From assembly GCF_002005225.1 (NCBI RefSeq), contig NZ_CP019724.1:3164501-3228500 (forward strand): a stretch of DNA of 64,000 nt. Direction: 5' to 3'. Each line of letters begins with the position of its first letter. Position 1 is the first letter of the stretch. Shown here in pieces: positions 54,094 through 62,565 of the stretch. Source of the DNA: Streptomyces pactum. Lineage in GTDB: Bacteria; Actinomycetota; Actinomycetes; Streptomycetales; Streptomycetaceae. Made by a program: the position numbers and the translations under genes. The notes under the pieces are model-generated. The model ran no database searches. It was not told the origin of the DNA and saw only the letters and a program-made list of their open reading frames with translations.

Positions 54094-54819
54094 GCGGTAG
54101 CGGTCGGCGGGAACGACCACGTCGGCCGTCTCGACCGCCCGGCCCGAGGCGTAGAACGTGCGCTGGATGACCAGGACCACGTGTCCCGGGACGCCTCCGA
54201 GCGCGAGCAGCTCCTCGGCGAGGCCGGGGCGGGCGCCGACCTCCTCGGTGACGTTGTCGACGACGACGTCGATGGCGGCCATCCGCTCCACGACGCCCAT
54301 GCCGCCGAGCGGTCCCTCCTCGGGCAGCATCACCGGCGTGCGGCCGGTGAGGTCCAGCGGCTCCCAGGAGGTGGAGAGCATCATGGCCTCGCCGGCGTCC
54401 CGGAAGACGTACCGCGTGCACATCACCCGGTCCCCGGGCTTGATGCCGAGCCGCTCGGCGACGGCGACGCTCGCCTCGGCCTGCTCACTGCGCGAGTCCC
54501 ACGTGCCGCGGGCCATGCCGTCGGCCTGCTCCTGCCGGAAGGGCGTGGCACCGCCGGCCGGCCGGTACCCGGAGCGGGCGATGCGCCGGGGCACGGGCCG
54601 CTCGCGCACATACGTCCCGGAACCGGAGCGGCCCTCGACCAGCCCCTCGGCCATCAGCACCTTGCGCGCTTCCAGGGCGACGGTGTCCGAGACGCCGTAC
54701 TCCTCGCGGATCCGCGCCTGGGACGGGAGGCGGGCGTGGGGCGGCAGCAGGCCGTCGGCGATCTTCTTACGGAGATCACCCGCGACACGCAGATACGCCG
54801 GCTGCTCACCGAATGTCAC
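54067..54819 (-). CDS. GntR-family regulator, HutC/UTRA subfamily
   Basis: 250 residues: winged helix with Y-L-R-V-A-G-D-L-R-K-K-I and R-L-P-S-Q-A-R-I-R-E-E-Y-G-V-S-D (about 9-50), then a UTRA ligand domain (A-E-R-L-G-I-K-P-G-D-R-V, about 120-131). This form (with S-G-S-G-T-Y-V-R) is near the KorSA/TraR-like regulators of mobile elements and to small-metabolite regulators in Streptomyces; no plasmid genes are nearby, so the ligand and targets are unknown. GTG 54819 follows GGGAG at seven bases. Confidence 0.85.
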   Translation of the reverse strand: MTFGEQPAYLRVAGDLRKKIADGLLPPHARLPSQARIREEYGVSDTVALEARKVLMAEGLVEGRSGSGTYVRERPVPRRIARSGYRPAGGATPFRQEQADGMARGTWDSRSEQAEASVAVAERLGIKPGDRVMCTRYVFRDAGEAMMLSTSWEPLDLTGRTPVMLPEEGPLGGMGVVERMAAIDVVVDNVTEEVGARPGLAEELLALGGVPGHVVLVIQRTFYASGRAVETADVVVPADRYRVAYHLPVR

Positions 54820-54966
54820 TGGCCGCTCCCATCGGGTTGTACAGACAGCAACAGCGTGGCAACCGTAGGTTCCGCCAGGCAAGCAAAGGCCAGAGAATCA
54901 CTCGATGTGATGACTTGTGCCGTCGGAGGGCTTTACGCAGGCACTTTCTCCCCGCTATGGCCGCCG

Positions 54967-56238
54967 TCACACCTCCTTGCCGGGGCTCTCTCCGCCGCCG
55001 TCACCGCTCTCCTCGTACACGGGCGGCGTGGTGTCGAGCCCCAGAGCCTTGCGGGCGGTGACCGTCGTGTCGGCCTCGATGAGCGCGAAGCCCTTGTCGA
55101 GGTGCTCGTAGTACGTGTCCACGTCGGTGGCCTTGGCCGCCAGCCCCCACTCCTCGCGCGCCGTCTCCAGGTCCTCGACCAGGTCGGCGACCGGCTGCTC
55201 GGCGTCGGCGGACCAGTCGTGCCGGCGCAGCATCCCGGTCTCCCGGACGAGCGCCTCCGACATCTGCCCCGCCCAGACCCGGTATCCGGCGAGGTCGTCC
55301 TCGACGCTGTCGGCCACGGGCATCTCGTCCGTGGCCCGGTTGAGGTAGCCCTCCGCCACCAGGTAGGCGTACTGCTCCGAGTCGAGGCCCGTACCGTCGT
55401 TGCGCAGCGAGCCGGTCAGCGTCCCCCGCTCGTCCGTGTTCCCGAACAGGCAGGTGATCTCCCGGTCACCCGCGCGCCAGCTCTGCGAGGTCGGGGTCAG
55501 GTAGTACACGCCGACGTCGGTCGGCAGCGCCCACCGGTCCATGGCGTACGCGTCCTGGAGGCCGTAGCACCGCTCGTCGGCGGTCCGGGTGATCTCCCCG
55601 TCGCCGGGGAAGGCGCCGCCCGGCAGTTCGAAGGCGGCGAACACCTCCCCGTCGTGCTCCTCCCGGCAGGACACCCGCTCGACGTCGTACGTCACCCCCT
55701 GCAGGGATCCGCTGGGGGTGGTGAAGCAGTGGCCCTTCTCGAGCGCGTAGGCGGTGCCCTCGCCCCGCGCGGCGTCCCGGAAGCCGTCCCAGAAGTCGGC
55801 GGCGGCGCCGGTGGAGAGCGACACCGCCCACAGGGCCAGCCCCACGCAGGACAGCACGGAACCGGCCACGGCGAACCCCTTGCCCCGCTCGCCCCTCCTC
55901 CTGATCCGGGCCAGCGCGGTCAGCCCCAGCACGAGCCCGACCGCCGGCACGAAGCACAGGAGGCCCAGCACGAACGCGGCGATGGCGAGACCGTTGACGG
56001 GAGGCTGCCGGGGGAAGGGCCCGTAGGGCCCGCCCCAGCCGCCCGGGTACGGCTGCCGGGGCGGGTACGGCCCCTGCGGATACCGGCCCGGCGAGTCCGG
56101 CCCCTGCGGGTACTGCCCCTGCGGGTACTGCCCCTGCGGGTACTGCCCCTGCGGGTGCTGGCCCTGTGGATACTGCCCCTGCGGGTACTGCCCCTGGTCG
56201 TAGGGCCCTTGAGGGCCGGGCGGCGGGGGTATGGACAC
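54967..56238 (-). CDS. DUF4190-type membrane protein with YPQGQ repeats and septum-formation-like ectodomain
   Basis: 423 residues. The N-terminus carries six to seven tandem Y-P-Q-G-Q units, followed by two hydrophobic helices ([22 protein letters not shown]) of the DUF4190 kind. The external part has a C-F-T-T-P...[12 protein letters not shown] segment like the septum-formation domain, and a C-terminal helical domain. The ligand is unknown. GTG 56238 follows CAGGAG at ten bases. Confidence 0.75.
   Translation of the reverse strand: MSIPPPPGPQGPYDQGQYPQGQYPQGQHPQGQYPQGQYPQGQYPQGPDSPGRYPQGPYPPRQPYPGGWGGPYGPFPRQPPVNGLAIAAFVLGLLCFVPAVGLVLGLTALARIRRRGERGKGFAVAGSVLSCVGLALWAVSLSTGAAADFWDGFRDAARGEGTAYALEKGHCFTTPSGSLQGVTYDVERVSCREEHDGEVFAAFELPGGAFPGDGEITRTADERCYGLQDAYAMDRWALPTDVGVYYLTPTSQSWRAGDREITCLFGNTDERGTLTGSLRNDGTGLDSEQYAYLVAEGYLNRATDEMPVADSVEDDLAGYRVWAGQMSEALVRETGMLRRHDWSADAEQPVADLVEDLETAREEWGLAAKATDVDTYYEHLDKGFALIEADTTVTARKALGLDTTPPVYEESGDGGGESPGKEV
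56101..56205 (-). repeat. 15-bp coding repeat encoding YPQGQ
   Basis: About seven consecutive copies of a 15-bp unit related to TGCCCCTGCGGGTAC encode the Y-P-Q-G-Q/H tract. Several copies are identical at DNA level. Confidence 0.85.
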
Positions 56239-56331
56239 GTGTACCGTGCTCCTGTTTCGGGCGGTGACGCCAAGGCGCCGCGGGGCTGGGGGCGGCCGGG
56301 TCCGAGAGGTGGCCGGCCGATCACTGAGCGC

Positions 56332-57113
56332 ATGGTAAGCGCGCGGCGGACGGGGGCGGTATGCGGGGCACGAACGCGACGCACCCGGCGGCTGCGGCTC
56401 TTCGAAGAGGTCCGCGTCGTCCCGGAGGGCGGTCCGTGGGAGGGGCGTGAACTGCCGGGGCTGAGCCGGCGGAGCGTGCTGCTGGACCGGATCGGGGTGC
56501 GGACACACCCGACGGCCACGTCACCGAGCTGAAGGTGCTGGGCGACCCCGCGGTGGACGTCCATCTGCTGCTGGGTGCGGAGAGCATGGCGTCCGGGCAG
56601 GTGCTGGGGGCGGGGATCGGCATCCTCGCGCGTGCCCGTCCGGTGACACCGGGCTCCCGCCTGCCGTACGGGGAGGCGGGCCCCGGACTCCGTGTCGGGC
56701 GGGAGCACACGAGCGGGCCCGAGCCGCCCGCGCTCGAGGTGTCGACGACGGCCTCCGGCATGACGGCCGGGCACGATCTGCCGGCGCGCCCCGGGCTGTT
56801 CGGGCTCACGGCGGCCGCGCGGGACGCGCACGGTCACTTCCCCGGCGTCAGCTCGGACTCCCGGTACGTCGAGGCGGCCCGGCAGTTGGCCACGGCCACG
56901 TTCGACGCCCGGGGCTTCGGGACCGCCGCGGTGACGGCGATCGGCGCGCTCGGCTGCGCCCTGCCCCGGCCGCGCCGGCTGAGCACCGCCGTCCGGGCCG
57001 TGTTCGACCGCCCCTTCGGCTTTCTCGCCGTGCACCGGCACACGCGCCTCGCCCTCGCGGCGGGCCGGGTCACCGACCCGGAGCCGCACCGCGAGGGCGA
57101 GGTCCTGCACTGA
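56332..57113 (+). pseudogene. decayed serpin (serine protease inhibitor)
   Basis: The C-terminal 190 residues read like a serpin tail: [17 protein letters not shown] and the final F-D-R-P-F-G-F-L-A-V-H-R-H-T. The preceding ~55 residues ([19 protein letters not shown]) continue the fold in another frame and shift near 56499: adding one G (GTG-GCG-GAC) would join L-L-D-R-I-G-V to A-D-T-P-D-G-H-V. Even if restored, about 150 N-terminal residues of a normal ~400-residue serpin are missing. It faces a subtilisin-like protease gene. Confidence 0.7.
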
Positions 57114-57134
57114 GCCCGCGTCAGGAGCGGTCCG

Positions 57135-58718
57135 TCAGAACTGCAGGGCCCAGGCGTCGATCCGCCCGGTGTCCCACGACGCGTTGTCGCTGACCCGCAG
57201 CTTCCACGTGCCGTTCGCGGCCTCCGAGGAGGCGTTCACGGTGTACGTGGTGTTGATGTCGTTGGCACTGCCGCCGGTGCCGTACGACTTCAGCGTGTAC
57301 GCCGTGCCGTCCGGGGCGACCAACTGGACCTGGAGGTCGCCGATGTAGCTGTGGACGATGTTCACCTCGACGGCCAGGGACGAGGGCGCGTTGCCCGAGA
57401 CGCCGGAGACGGTCACCGGGGACTCGACGGTGGCGTTGTCCCGGATGGTGTAGTCGCCGGTGTTCTCGAAGCGGTCGCCGGTCGGCGGGGGCGTGGTGCC
57501 GCCGTCGCCGACGTTCAGCAGCCGGTTGGGCGAGCCGCTGCCCGGGTTCGAGACGACGCCGCTGGTGGCGGCGGACGTCAGCGCGGAGGCGACCTGCGCC
57601 GGGGTGGCCGAGGGGTGGTCGGCCAGGTACAGCGCGACGGCCCCGGCGACGTGCGGGCTCGCCATGGACGTACCGGAGATGGTGTTGGTGGCCGAGTCGC
57701 CGCTGTTCCAGGCCGAGGTGATGGACGAGCCGGGCGCGAACAGGTCCAGGACCGAGCCGTAGTTGGAGTAGCTCGCGCGGGCGTCGCTCGACGTGGTGGC
57801 GCCGACCGTGATCGCCTCCGTCACCCGGGCCGGGGACTTGGAGGAGGCGTTGGTGGACTCGTTGCCGGCCGCGACGGCGAAGGTGACGCCGGAGGCGATG
57901 GCGTTGCGGACGGCCGTGTCCAGGGCGCTGTCGGCGCCGCCGCCCAGCGACATGTTGGCGACGGCCGGCTTCACGGCGTTGCGGGCGACCCAGTCGATGC
58001 CGGCGACGACCTGCGCGGTGGTGCCGGAGCCGGAGTTGTCGAGCACCCGGACGCCGACGACATCCGCCTGCTTGGCGACGCCGTACGCGCCGCCCGCGAC
58101 GGTGCCGGCGACGTGGGTGCCGTGGCCGTGGCCGTCCTGGGCGGTGTTGTCGTTGTCGATGGCGTCGTAGCCGTAGGAGGCGCGGCCGCCGAAGTCGTTG
58201 TGGGTGATGCGGACGCCGGTGTCGATGACGTACGCGGTCACGCCCTGTCCGGCGCTGTCCGGGTAGGTGTACGAGTTGTCCAGCGGGCGGTTCTGCTGGT
58301 CGATGCGGTCCAGGCCCCAGGACGGCGGGTTGGGCTGCGTGCCGGTGACGTGGAAGGTGCGGTTCTGGACGACGGAGGCGACGGCCGGGTCGGCGGCGAG
58401 ACGTTTCGCCTCGGCCTCGGAGGCCTCGACCGCGTAGCCGTTCAGGGCCTTGGTGTACGTGCGCTCGATCTCGGCGCCGTGGCGCCCCGCGACGGCGCGG
58501 CCCTCGGCCGAACCGGCCTTCGCCTCGTCCGCCTTCAGGGTCACGATGTAGCTGCCGGCGACCGCGTTCGCCGCGTCCTGGTACTGGATGCGGCCCTCCG
58601 CGGCGGTGGCGGGGAGCGCGGAGACGAGGCTCGCGGCGAGGGCCGCGGTGGCCGCGGCGCTGACGGCGGCCAGTCTTCGCCGGGTGGTGCGGTGGGGGTG
58701 CTGACGCAGCACTGCCAT
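57135..58718 (-). CDS. secreted subtilisin-like (S8) protease with propeptide and P-domain
   Basis: 527 residues: signal peptide (A-T-A-A-E near residue 40), inhibitor-I9 propeptide (G-S-Y-I-V-T-L-K, about 54-120), S8 domain with Asp in Y-V-I-D-T-G-V, His in G-H-G-T-H-V-A-G-T and Ser in G-T-S-M-A-S-P-H, then a P/Homo-B domain (about 410-527) beginning after a G-G-T-T-P-P-P linker. It is a typical exported peptidase of streptomycetes. ATG 58718 follows AGGAGGA. Confidence 0.95.
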   Translation of the reverse strand: MAVLRQHPHRTTRRRLAAVSAAATAALAASLVSALPATAAEGRIQYQDAANAVAGSYIVTLKADEAKAGSAEGRAVAGRHGAEIERTYTKALNGYAVEASEAEAKRLAADPAVASVVQNRTFHVTGTQPNPPSWGLDRIDQQNRPLDNSYTYPDSAGQGVTAYVIDTGVRITHNDFGGRASYGYDAIDNDNTAQDGHGHGTHVAGTVAGGAYGVAKQADVVGVRVLDNSGSGTTAQVVAGIDWVARNAVKPAVANMSLGGGADSALDTAVRNAIASGVTFAVAAGNESTNASSKSPARVTEAITVGATTSSDARASYSNYGSVLDLFAPGSSITSAWNSGDSATNTISGTSMASPHVAGAVALYLADHPSATPAQVASALTSAATSGVVSNPGSGSPNRLLNVGDGGTTPPPTGDRFENTGDYTIRDNATVESPVTVSGVSGNAPSSLAVEVNIVHSYIGDLQVQLVAPDGTAYTLKSYGTGGSANDINTTYTVNASSEAANGTWKLRVSDNASWDTGRIDAWALQF

Positions 58719-59102
58719 GTGAGGGGTCCTCCTCAGTCGGTGGTGCGTGGTGGGGTTCGTGCACGCCGAGCAGGCCGCCCCTGGTCACGACCATCGGGTC
58801 ATGGTCATGTCAATCCGGGGCGACTTTGGTGCGTCAGCCGAAAGATTGAGGCTTCCAGAGGAATTGCACAAGGGCCTTGCACGGATGTGCGGGCCCCCGT
58901 GCCGTCTGAGCGACCTGCTTCCCGATGCGCTTCCTGACCCGTCGTTCAGTCGGCCGGCCGGTCGTTCAGTCGGCCGTCCAGCCGGTCAGTCGGCCTGTCG
59001 CCCCGTCAGCCGTCCGGTCAGCCGTCCCGTTCGGCCAGCCGTCCGGCCAGCCGTCCGGGACGGACGTGACGTCCGCCCGGGAGACCGGGCCCCGCAGGTG
59101 TA
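58719..59102. repeat. intergenic region with degenerate CAGTCGGCCGTC-type repeats
   Basis: About 380 bp between the protease and cupin-regulator genes. From about 58940 to 59060 it is made of imperfect repeats built on GTTCAGTCGGCCG, GGTCAGTCGGCC and CAGCCGTCCGG, shading into one another. No gene is seen; the left part (58760-58880) is less GC-rich and probably holds the protease promoter (minus strand). Confidence 0.65.
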
Positions 59103-59690
59103 CTACGCGACCGGCGGGGAGCCGGTGCGTACGTGCGCACGCACCCCTTGGAGGCCGAACAGGACGAGGAGTTCGACCGCGCCGCCGTCGGCGCTGCCCA
59201 GCCAGTGCGGCAGGGACGTGTCGAACTCGGCGGCCTCACCGGGCGTCAGCGTCAGGTCGCGCTCGCCCAGCACCAGGCGCAGCCGGCCACCCAGCACGTA
59301 CAGCCACTCGAAGCCCTCGTGCGTCTGCGGGGTCGGTTCGAGCGGCCGGGGCCGGCTCGGGATGATCATCTTGAAGGCCTGGGTCCCGCCCGGCCGCCGG
59401 GACAGCGGTACGAAGACCATCCCGAACCGCCGGATCGGCTTCAGGTGGATGCGGGGGTCGCCCGTGCGCGGGGCGCCGACGAGGTCGTCCAGCGGAACGT
59501 CGTAGATGCGGGCGAGCGGCAGCAGCAGCTCCAGGGTCGCCCGGCGCTGCCCGCTCTCCAGCCGGGACAGCGTGCTCTCCGACACGCCGGTCGCCGCCGA
59601 GAGGTCGGCGAGGGTGATGGCGCGGTCGCGCCGCAGCGCGCGCAGCCGAGGCCCCACCGAGCCGAGCACGTCTTCCGTTCCGCCGTCCAT
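59103..59690 (-). CDS. XRE-cupin regulator
   Basis: 195 residues: N-terminal Cro/CI helix-turn-helix (I-T-L-A-D-L-S-A-A-T-G-V-S-E-S-T-L-S-R-L, about 25-44) and C-terminal cupin (T-H-E-G-F-E-W-L-Y-V-L-G-G, about 123-135; L-T-P-G-E-A-A-E-F-D). Such proteins sense small molecules. ATG 59690 follows AGGTGG. It is divergent from the methyltransferase gene with 102 bp between, the usual arrangement for local control. Confidence 0.9.
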   Translation of the reverse strand: MDGGTEDVLGSVGPRLRALRRDRAITLADLSAATGVSESTLSRLESGQRRATLELLLPLARIYDVPLDDLVGAPRTGDPRIHLKPIRRFGMVFVPLSRRPGGTQAFKMIIPSRPRPLEPTPQTHEGFEWLYVLGGRLRLVLGERDLTLTPGEAAEFDTSLPHWLGSADGGAVELLVLFGLQGVRAHVRTGSPPVA

Positions 59691-59792
59691 CGGACCACCT
59701 TGCCACAACGGCAAGAATCCGTGCCGGCTCGCGTGCCCCCGGTGAAGACTGGCCGCATTCCGACAGACGATCCCGGCAGACAAGGAGCTCCG

Positions 59793-60419
59793 ATGAGCGC
59801 CACCGATGCGGTCACGTTCTGGGACGGCGTCTACGGCGGCCGGCCGCCGGCCACCGATCCGCGGCCGAACAGCCGCCTCGTCGAGACGGTCACGGACCTG
59901 CCGCCCGGCGACGTGCTGGACCTCGGATGCGGTGACGGCGGCGACTCCCTGTGGCTCGCCCGCCGGGGATGGCGGGTCACCGCCGTCGACATCTCGGCCG
60001 TGGCGGCCGAGCGGCTCGCCGGCCGCGCCCGCTCACTGGGCCTCGGCGACCTGGTCACCGCCGAGCAGCACGACCTGCGCGAGTCCTTCCCCGGGGGCCG
60101 GTTCGACCTGGTCTGCGCCCACTACCTCCACACCCCCTTCGACCTGGACCGGTCGGCGGTCCTGCGCGGGGCCGCGCACGCGCTGCGCCCGGGCGGGCGG
60201 CTGCTGGTCGTCGACCACGGCTCGACCGCGCCGTGGTCGTGGAACCAGGATGCCGACGTCCGGTACCCGGCCCCGCGGGAGGTCGCGGCGGACATCGGCC
60301 TGGACCCGGCGGCGTGGACGGTCGAGCGGGCCGACGCGCCCCGCAGGACGGCGACCGGCCCGGGCGGGCGCACCGCCGAGGTCGTCGACCACGTCCTGCT
60401 CGTCCGCCGCACCGCCTGA
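59793..60419 (+). CDS. class I SAM-dependent methyltransferase
   Basis: 208 residues. Motif I V-L-D-L-G-C-G-D-G-G-D (about 41-51), acidic loop V-T-A-V-D-I-S and post-I H-D-L-R, with W-D-G-V-Y at the N-terminus as in thiopurine/tellurite (TehB-like) and related enzymes. The substrate is unknown; a detoxification role fits the divergent cupin regulator but is inferred. ATG 59793 follows AAGGAG. A DinB-family gene follows after 38 bp. Confidence 0.88.
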   Translation: MSATDAVTFWDGVYGGRPPATDPRPNSRLVETVTDLPPGDVLDLGCGDGGDSLWLARRGWRVTAVDISAVAAERLAGRARSLGLGDLVTAEQHDLRESFPGGRFDLVCAHYLHTPFDLDRSAVLRGAAHALRPGGRLLVVDHGSTAPWSWNQDADVRYPAPREVAADIGLDPAAWTVERADAPRRTATGPGGRTAEVVDHVLLVRRTA

Positions 60420-60457
60420 CCGGGCGGCCCGGGAGCCACCACCGTAAAGGAGGTCAC

Positions 60458-60949
60458 ATGCCCACCGGATCCCGCCGCGGGGACACCCCGCCGCCCCGGA
60501 CCGGAAGCGGCGAGACCGACGTGCTGCGCGGGTTCCTCGACTACCTGCGGACCTCGATGGCCGCGAAGGTCGAGGGCGCCCCAGAGCCACAGGTCCGCAC
60601 GGCCCAAGTCCCCTCGGGCACGAACCTGCTCGGCCTGCTCAACCACCTGACCTTCGTCGAACGCGCGATCTTCCTGGGCGAGACGGTCACCGACTGGCAG
60701 GCGACGTTCCACGCCGCGCCGCAGGACGGCGTGGACGACGTCGTCGCCCGCTACCGGGCGGCCGTCGAGCGCGCGAACGCCGCCCTCGACGACTGCACCG
60801 ACCTCGGCGAGCCGGTCCCCCGGCCGCGGCCGGGCCGCCCCGCGCCCAGTGTCCGCTGGGCACTCGCCCACATGATCGAGGAGACCGGCCGGCACGCCGG
60901 CCACGCGGACGTCCTCCGTGAACTGATCGACGGCGCGACAGGGCGCTGA
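60458..60949 (+). CDS. DinB-family (DUF664) metal-binding protein
   Basis: 163 residues, four-helix DinB/YfiT fold. The three metal histidines appear as L-L-N-H-L-T-F-V-E (about 60-68) and G-R-H-A-G-H-A-D (about 145-152). Family members include mycothiol-dependent transferases, fitting an organism with mshB, though the co-substrate is not shown. AAAGGAGG precedes ATG 60458. Co-transcribed with the methyltransferase. Confidence 0.88.
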   Translation: MPTGSRRGDTPPPRTGSGETDVLRGFLDYLRTSMAAKVEGAPEPQVRTAQVPSGTNLLGLLNHLTFVERAIFLGETVTDWQATFHAAPQDGVDDVVARYRAAVERANAALDDCTDLGEPVPRPRPGRPAPSVRWALAHMIEETGRHAGHADVLRELIDGATGR

Positions 60950-61319
60950 CGCCCGCGGCGGGGGCGGCGCCGGGCGGCGGGGCGGCGCCCGGGACGGCCG
61001 GTACCGTCACGGCGTCGGCGTCGGCGTCGGCATCGGCATCGGCATCGGCATCGCCGGGCTACCGGTTGACGGCGCGTCAGAGCGGGCCCGTGGGAGCGGG
61101 TCAGGAGTCTCGCCCCCGACGGTGTGTGCCGTGTCACGCACCCAAAAGCTGCCCAAGTTGCCTACATCACAGCGGAAATGTCCTTTTAGCGGCCATGCTC
61201 GGAACGGATGCCGGCGCCCGAAGCAGAGCGCAGCGGCAGTTTCCCGGACGCGAAGTGCCAAGTACCCCACAACCCGGCGCTCGTGACGTCCCCCTGTCCC
61301 CCGCAGAAAGGCGTGACCC
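60950..61319. other. intergenic region upstream of the type III PKS
   Basis: About 370 bp. The first part has GC-rich inverted sequence (near 60965-60995) that may terminate the DinB gene; then comes the hexamer array, then a less GC-rich stretch (61140-61200) that probably contains the PKS promoter, without a clear -35/-10 pair. No gene is seen. Confidence 0.45.
61011..61052 (+). repeat. hexanucleotide microsatellite, seven units
   Basis: GGCGTC three times followed by GGCATC four times, perfect and in register, in the intergenic region upstream of the type III PKS gene. Confidence 0.95.
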
Positions 61320-62504
61320 GTGGCCGCTTACCTGTGCCCTCCCGCCGTGATACACGGCGAGCACACCGTGCAGACCGACCAGATCGTGGCGGAGGTACGC
61401 GGCCGGCACCCGCACGCCACGTGGACACCCCGCATCGACGGCATCGCGGCCAGTACGGGCATCGAGTCCCGCGGGTGGATGCTGCCGCTGGAGACCGCCG
61501 TCGCCCCCGGCACCGGGAACGGCCTGGGGGCCGGCGGCACCGGGCCGGCCCGAGAGGCGCTGGCCCGCGACGGGTTCACCGAGCAGGACGTGGACCGCGT
61601 GATCGCCGCTCTCGAAGCGGTGCCCGCGCCGCAGACCGTCCAGGAGCGCACCGCGCCGGCCTGGGAGGCCGTGCGGTCCTACGGGGAGCACGCCGCGCGC
61701 GGCGCCCTGCAGATCGCGGGGCTGGACGCCTCGGACATCGACTGTCTGATCACCAGTCACTCCACCACCCCGGCGCTGCCGGGCCTGGACGTCGCCCTGG
61801 CCAACAGGCTTCCGCTGCGCGCCGACGCGATGCTGCTGCCGGCCACGCAGTGGGCCTGCATAGCCGGGACCCGCTCCCTCGCCCTGGCGGCCGACCTCGT
61901 GGCCGCGGACCCCGACCGGGTGGTCCTGGTCGTGATCGCGGAGGCGCTGAGCACGACCTACCAGCCCGCGGACGACACCCTGGAGTCCCTGATCGTCCGG
62001 TTGCTGTTCGCGGACACCGCCGTCGCCGCGGTGGTCACGGGCCGCCGGCGGCCCGAGTCGGTGCTCCGGCTCGACACCGCCTGGCACCACACCCTGCCGG
62101 GCACCCAGGACCTGCACCGCCTGGAGACACGGGCGGACGGCACCCACTTCGTGATGGACCGGCGCGGGCCGCGCGCCGTACAGGAGACGGTCACCGCGAT
62201 GTGGGAGTGGCTGCGCCTGCGTCACCAGGACGACCCCGGCTCCTGGCACCCCGACGTCCTGCTCGCGCACCCCGGCGGGACCCGGGTGCTGGAGTACATG
62301 GAGCAGACGATGCCCGAGGCGTGGCCGTCGGGGCTGCTGGACCACAGCCGGGAGAGCTACGCCAGCGGCAACCGCGGAGGCGCCGCCGTGTTCGACATCA
62401 TGCGCAGGGCGCACGACGCCGGGCAGCAGCCGGGCAACCGTGCCGTCCTGTACGCGGCGGCACCGGGCCTCACGGCCACCGCCCTGGAAGGTGAGTGGCT
62501 CTAG
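61320..62504 (+). CDS. divergent type III polyketide synthase
   Basis: 394 residues of the chalcone/stilbene synthase fold. The catalytic triad can be placed: Cys180 (T-Q-W-A-C-I-A-G), His317 (L-A-H-P-G-G-T) and Asn351 (S-G-N-R-G-G). Unlike RppA or germicidin synthase, the Cys loop lacks L-G-C-A-G-G, the usual G-F-G-P-G loop reads A-A-A-P-G (about 380-383), and a Gly-rich insertion (about 60-110) replaces the normal short loop after P-L-E. The product is unpredictable; starter and length are unknown. No tailoring oxidase or methyltransferase is adjacent. GTG 61320 follows AGAAAGG. Confidence 0.85.
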   Translation: MAAYLCPPAVIHGEHTVQTDQIVAEVRGRHPHATWTPRIDGIAASTGIESRGWMLPLETAVAPGTGNGLGAGGTGPAREALARDGFTEQDVDRVIAALEAVPAPQTVQERTAPAWEAVRSYGEHAARGALQIAGLDASDIDCLITSHSTTPALPGLDVALANRLPLRADAMLLPATQWACIAGTRSLALAADLVAADPDRVVLVVIAEALSTTYQPADDTLESLIVRLLFADTAVAAVVTGRRRPESVLRLDTAWHHTLPGTQDLHRLETRADGTHFVMDRRGPRAVQETVTAMWEWLRLRHQDDPGSWHPDVLLAHPGGTRVLEYMEQTMPEAWPSGLLDHSRESYASGNRGGAAVFDIMRRAHDAGQQPGNRAVLYAAAPGLTATALEGEWL

Positions 62505-62565
62505 CGCGAGCCCGCGCCACCGCCGGCACCGCCGGCACCGGTGGCCGGGCCGTCCGCACCACCGG

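Noticed and set aside
61011..61052. Hexamer microsatellite as an origin or attachment site
   Set aside because: A simple GGCRTC repeat without flanking integrase, tRNA or DnaA-box-like sequence; recorded only as a repeat.
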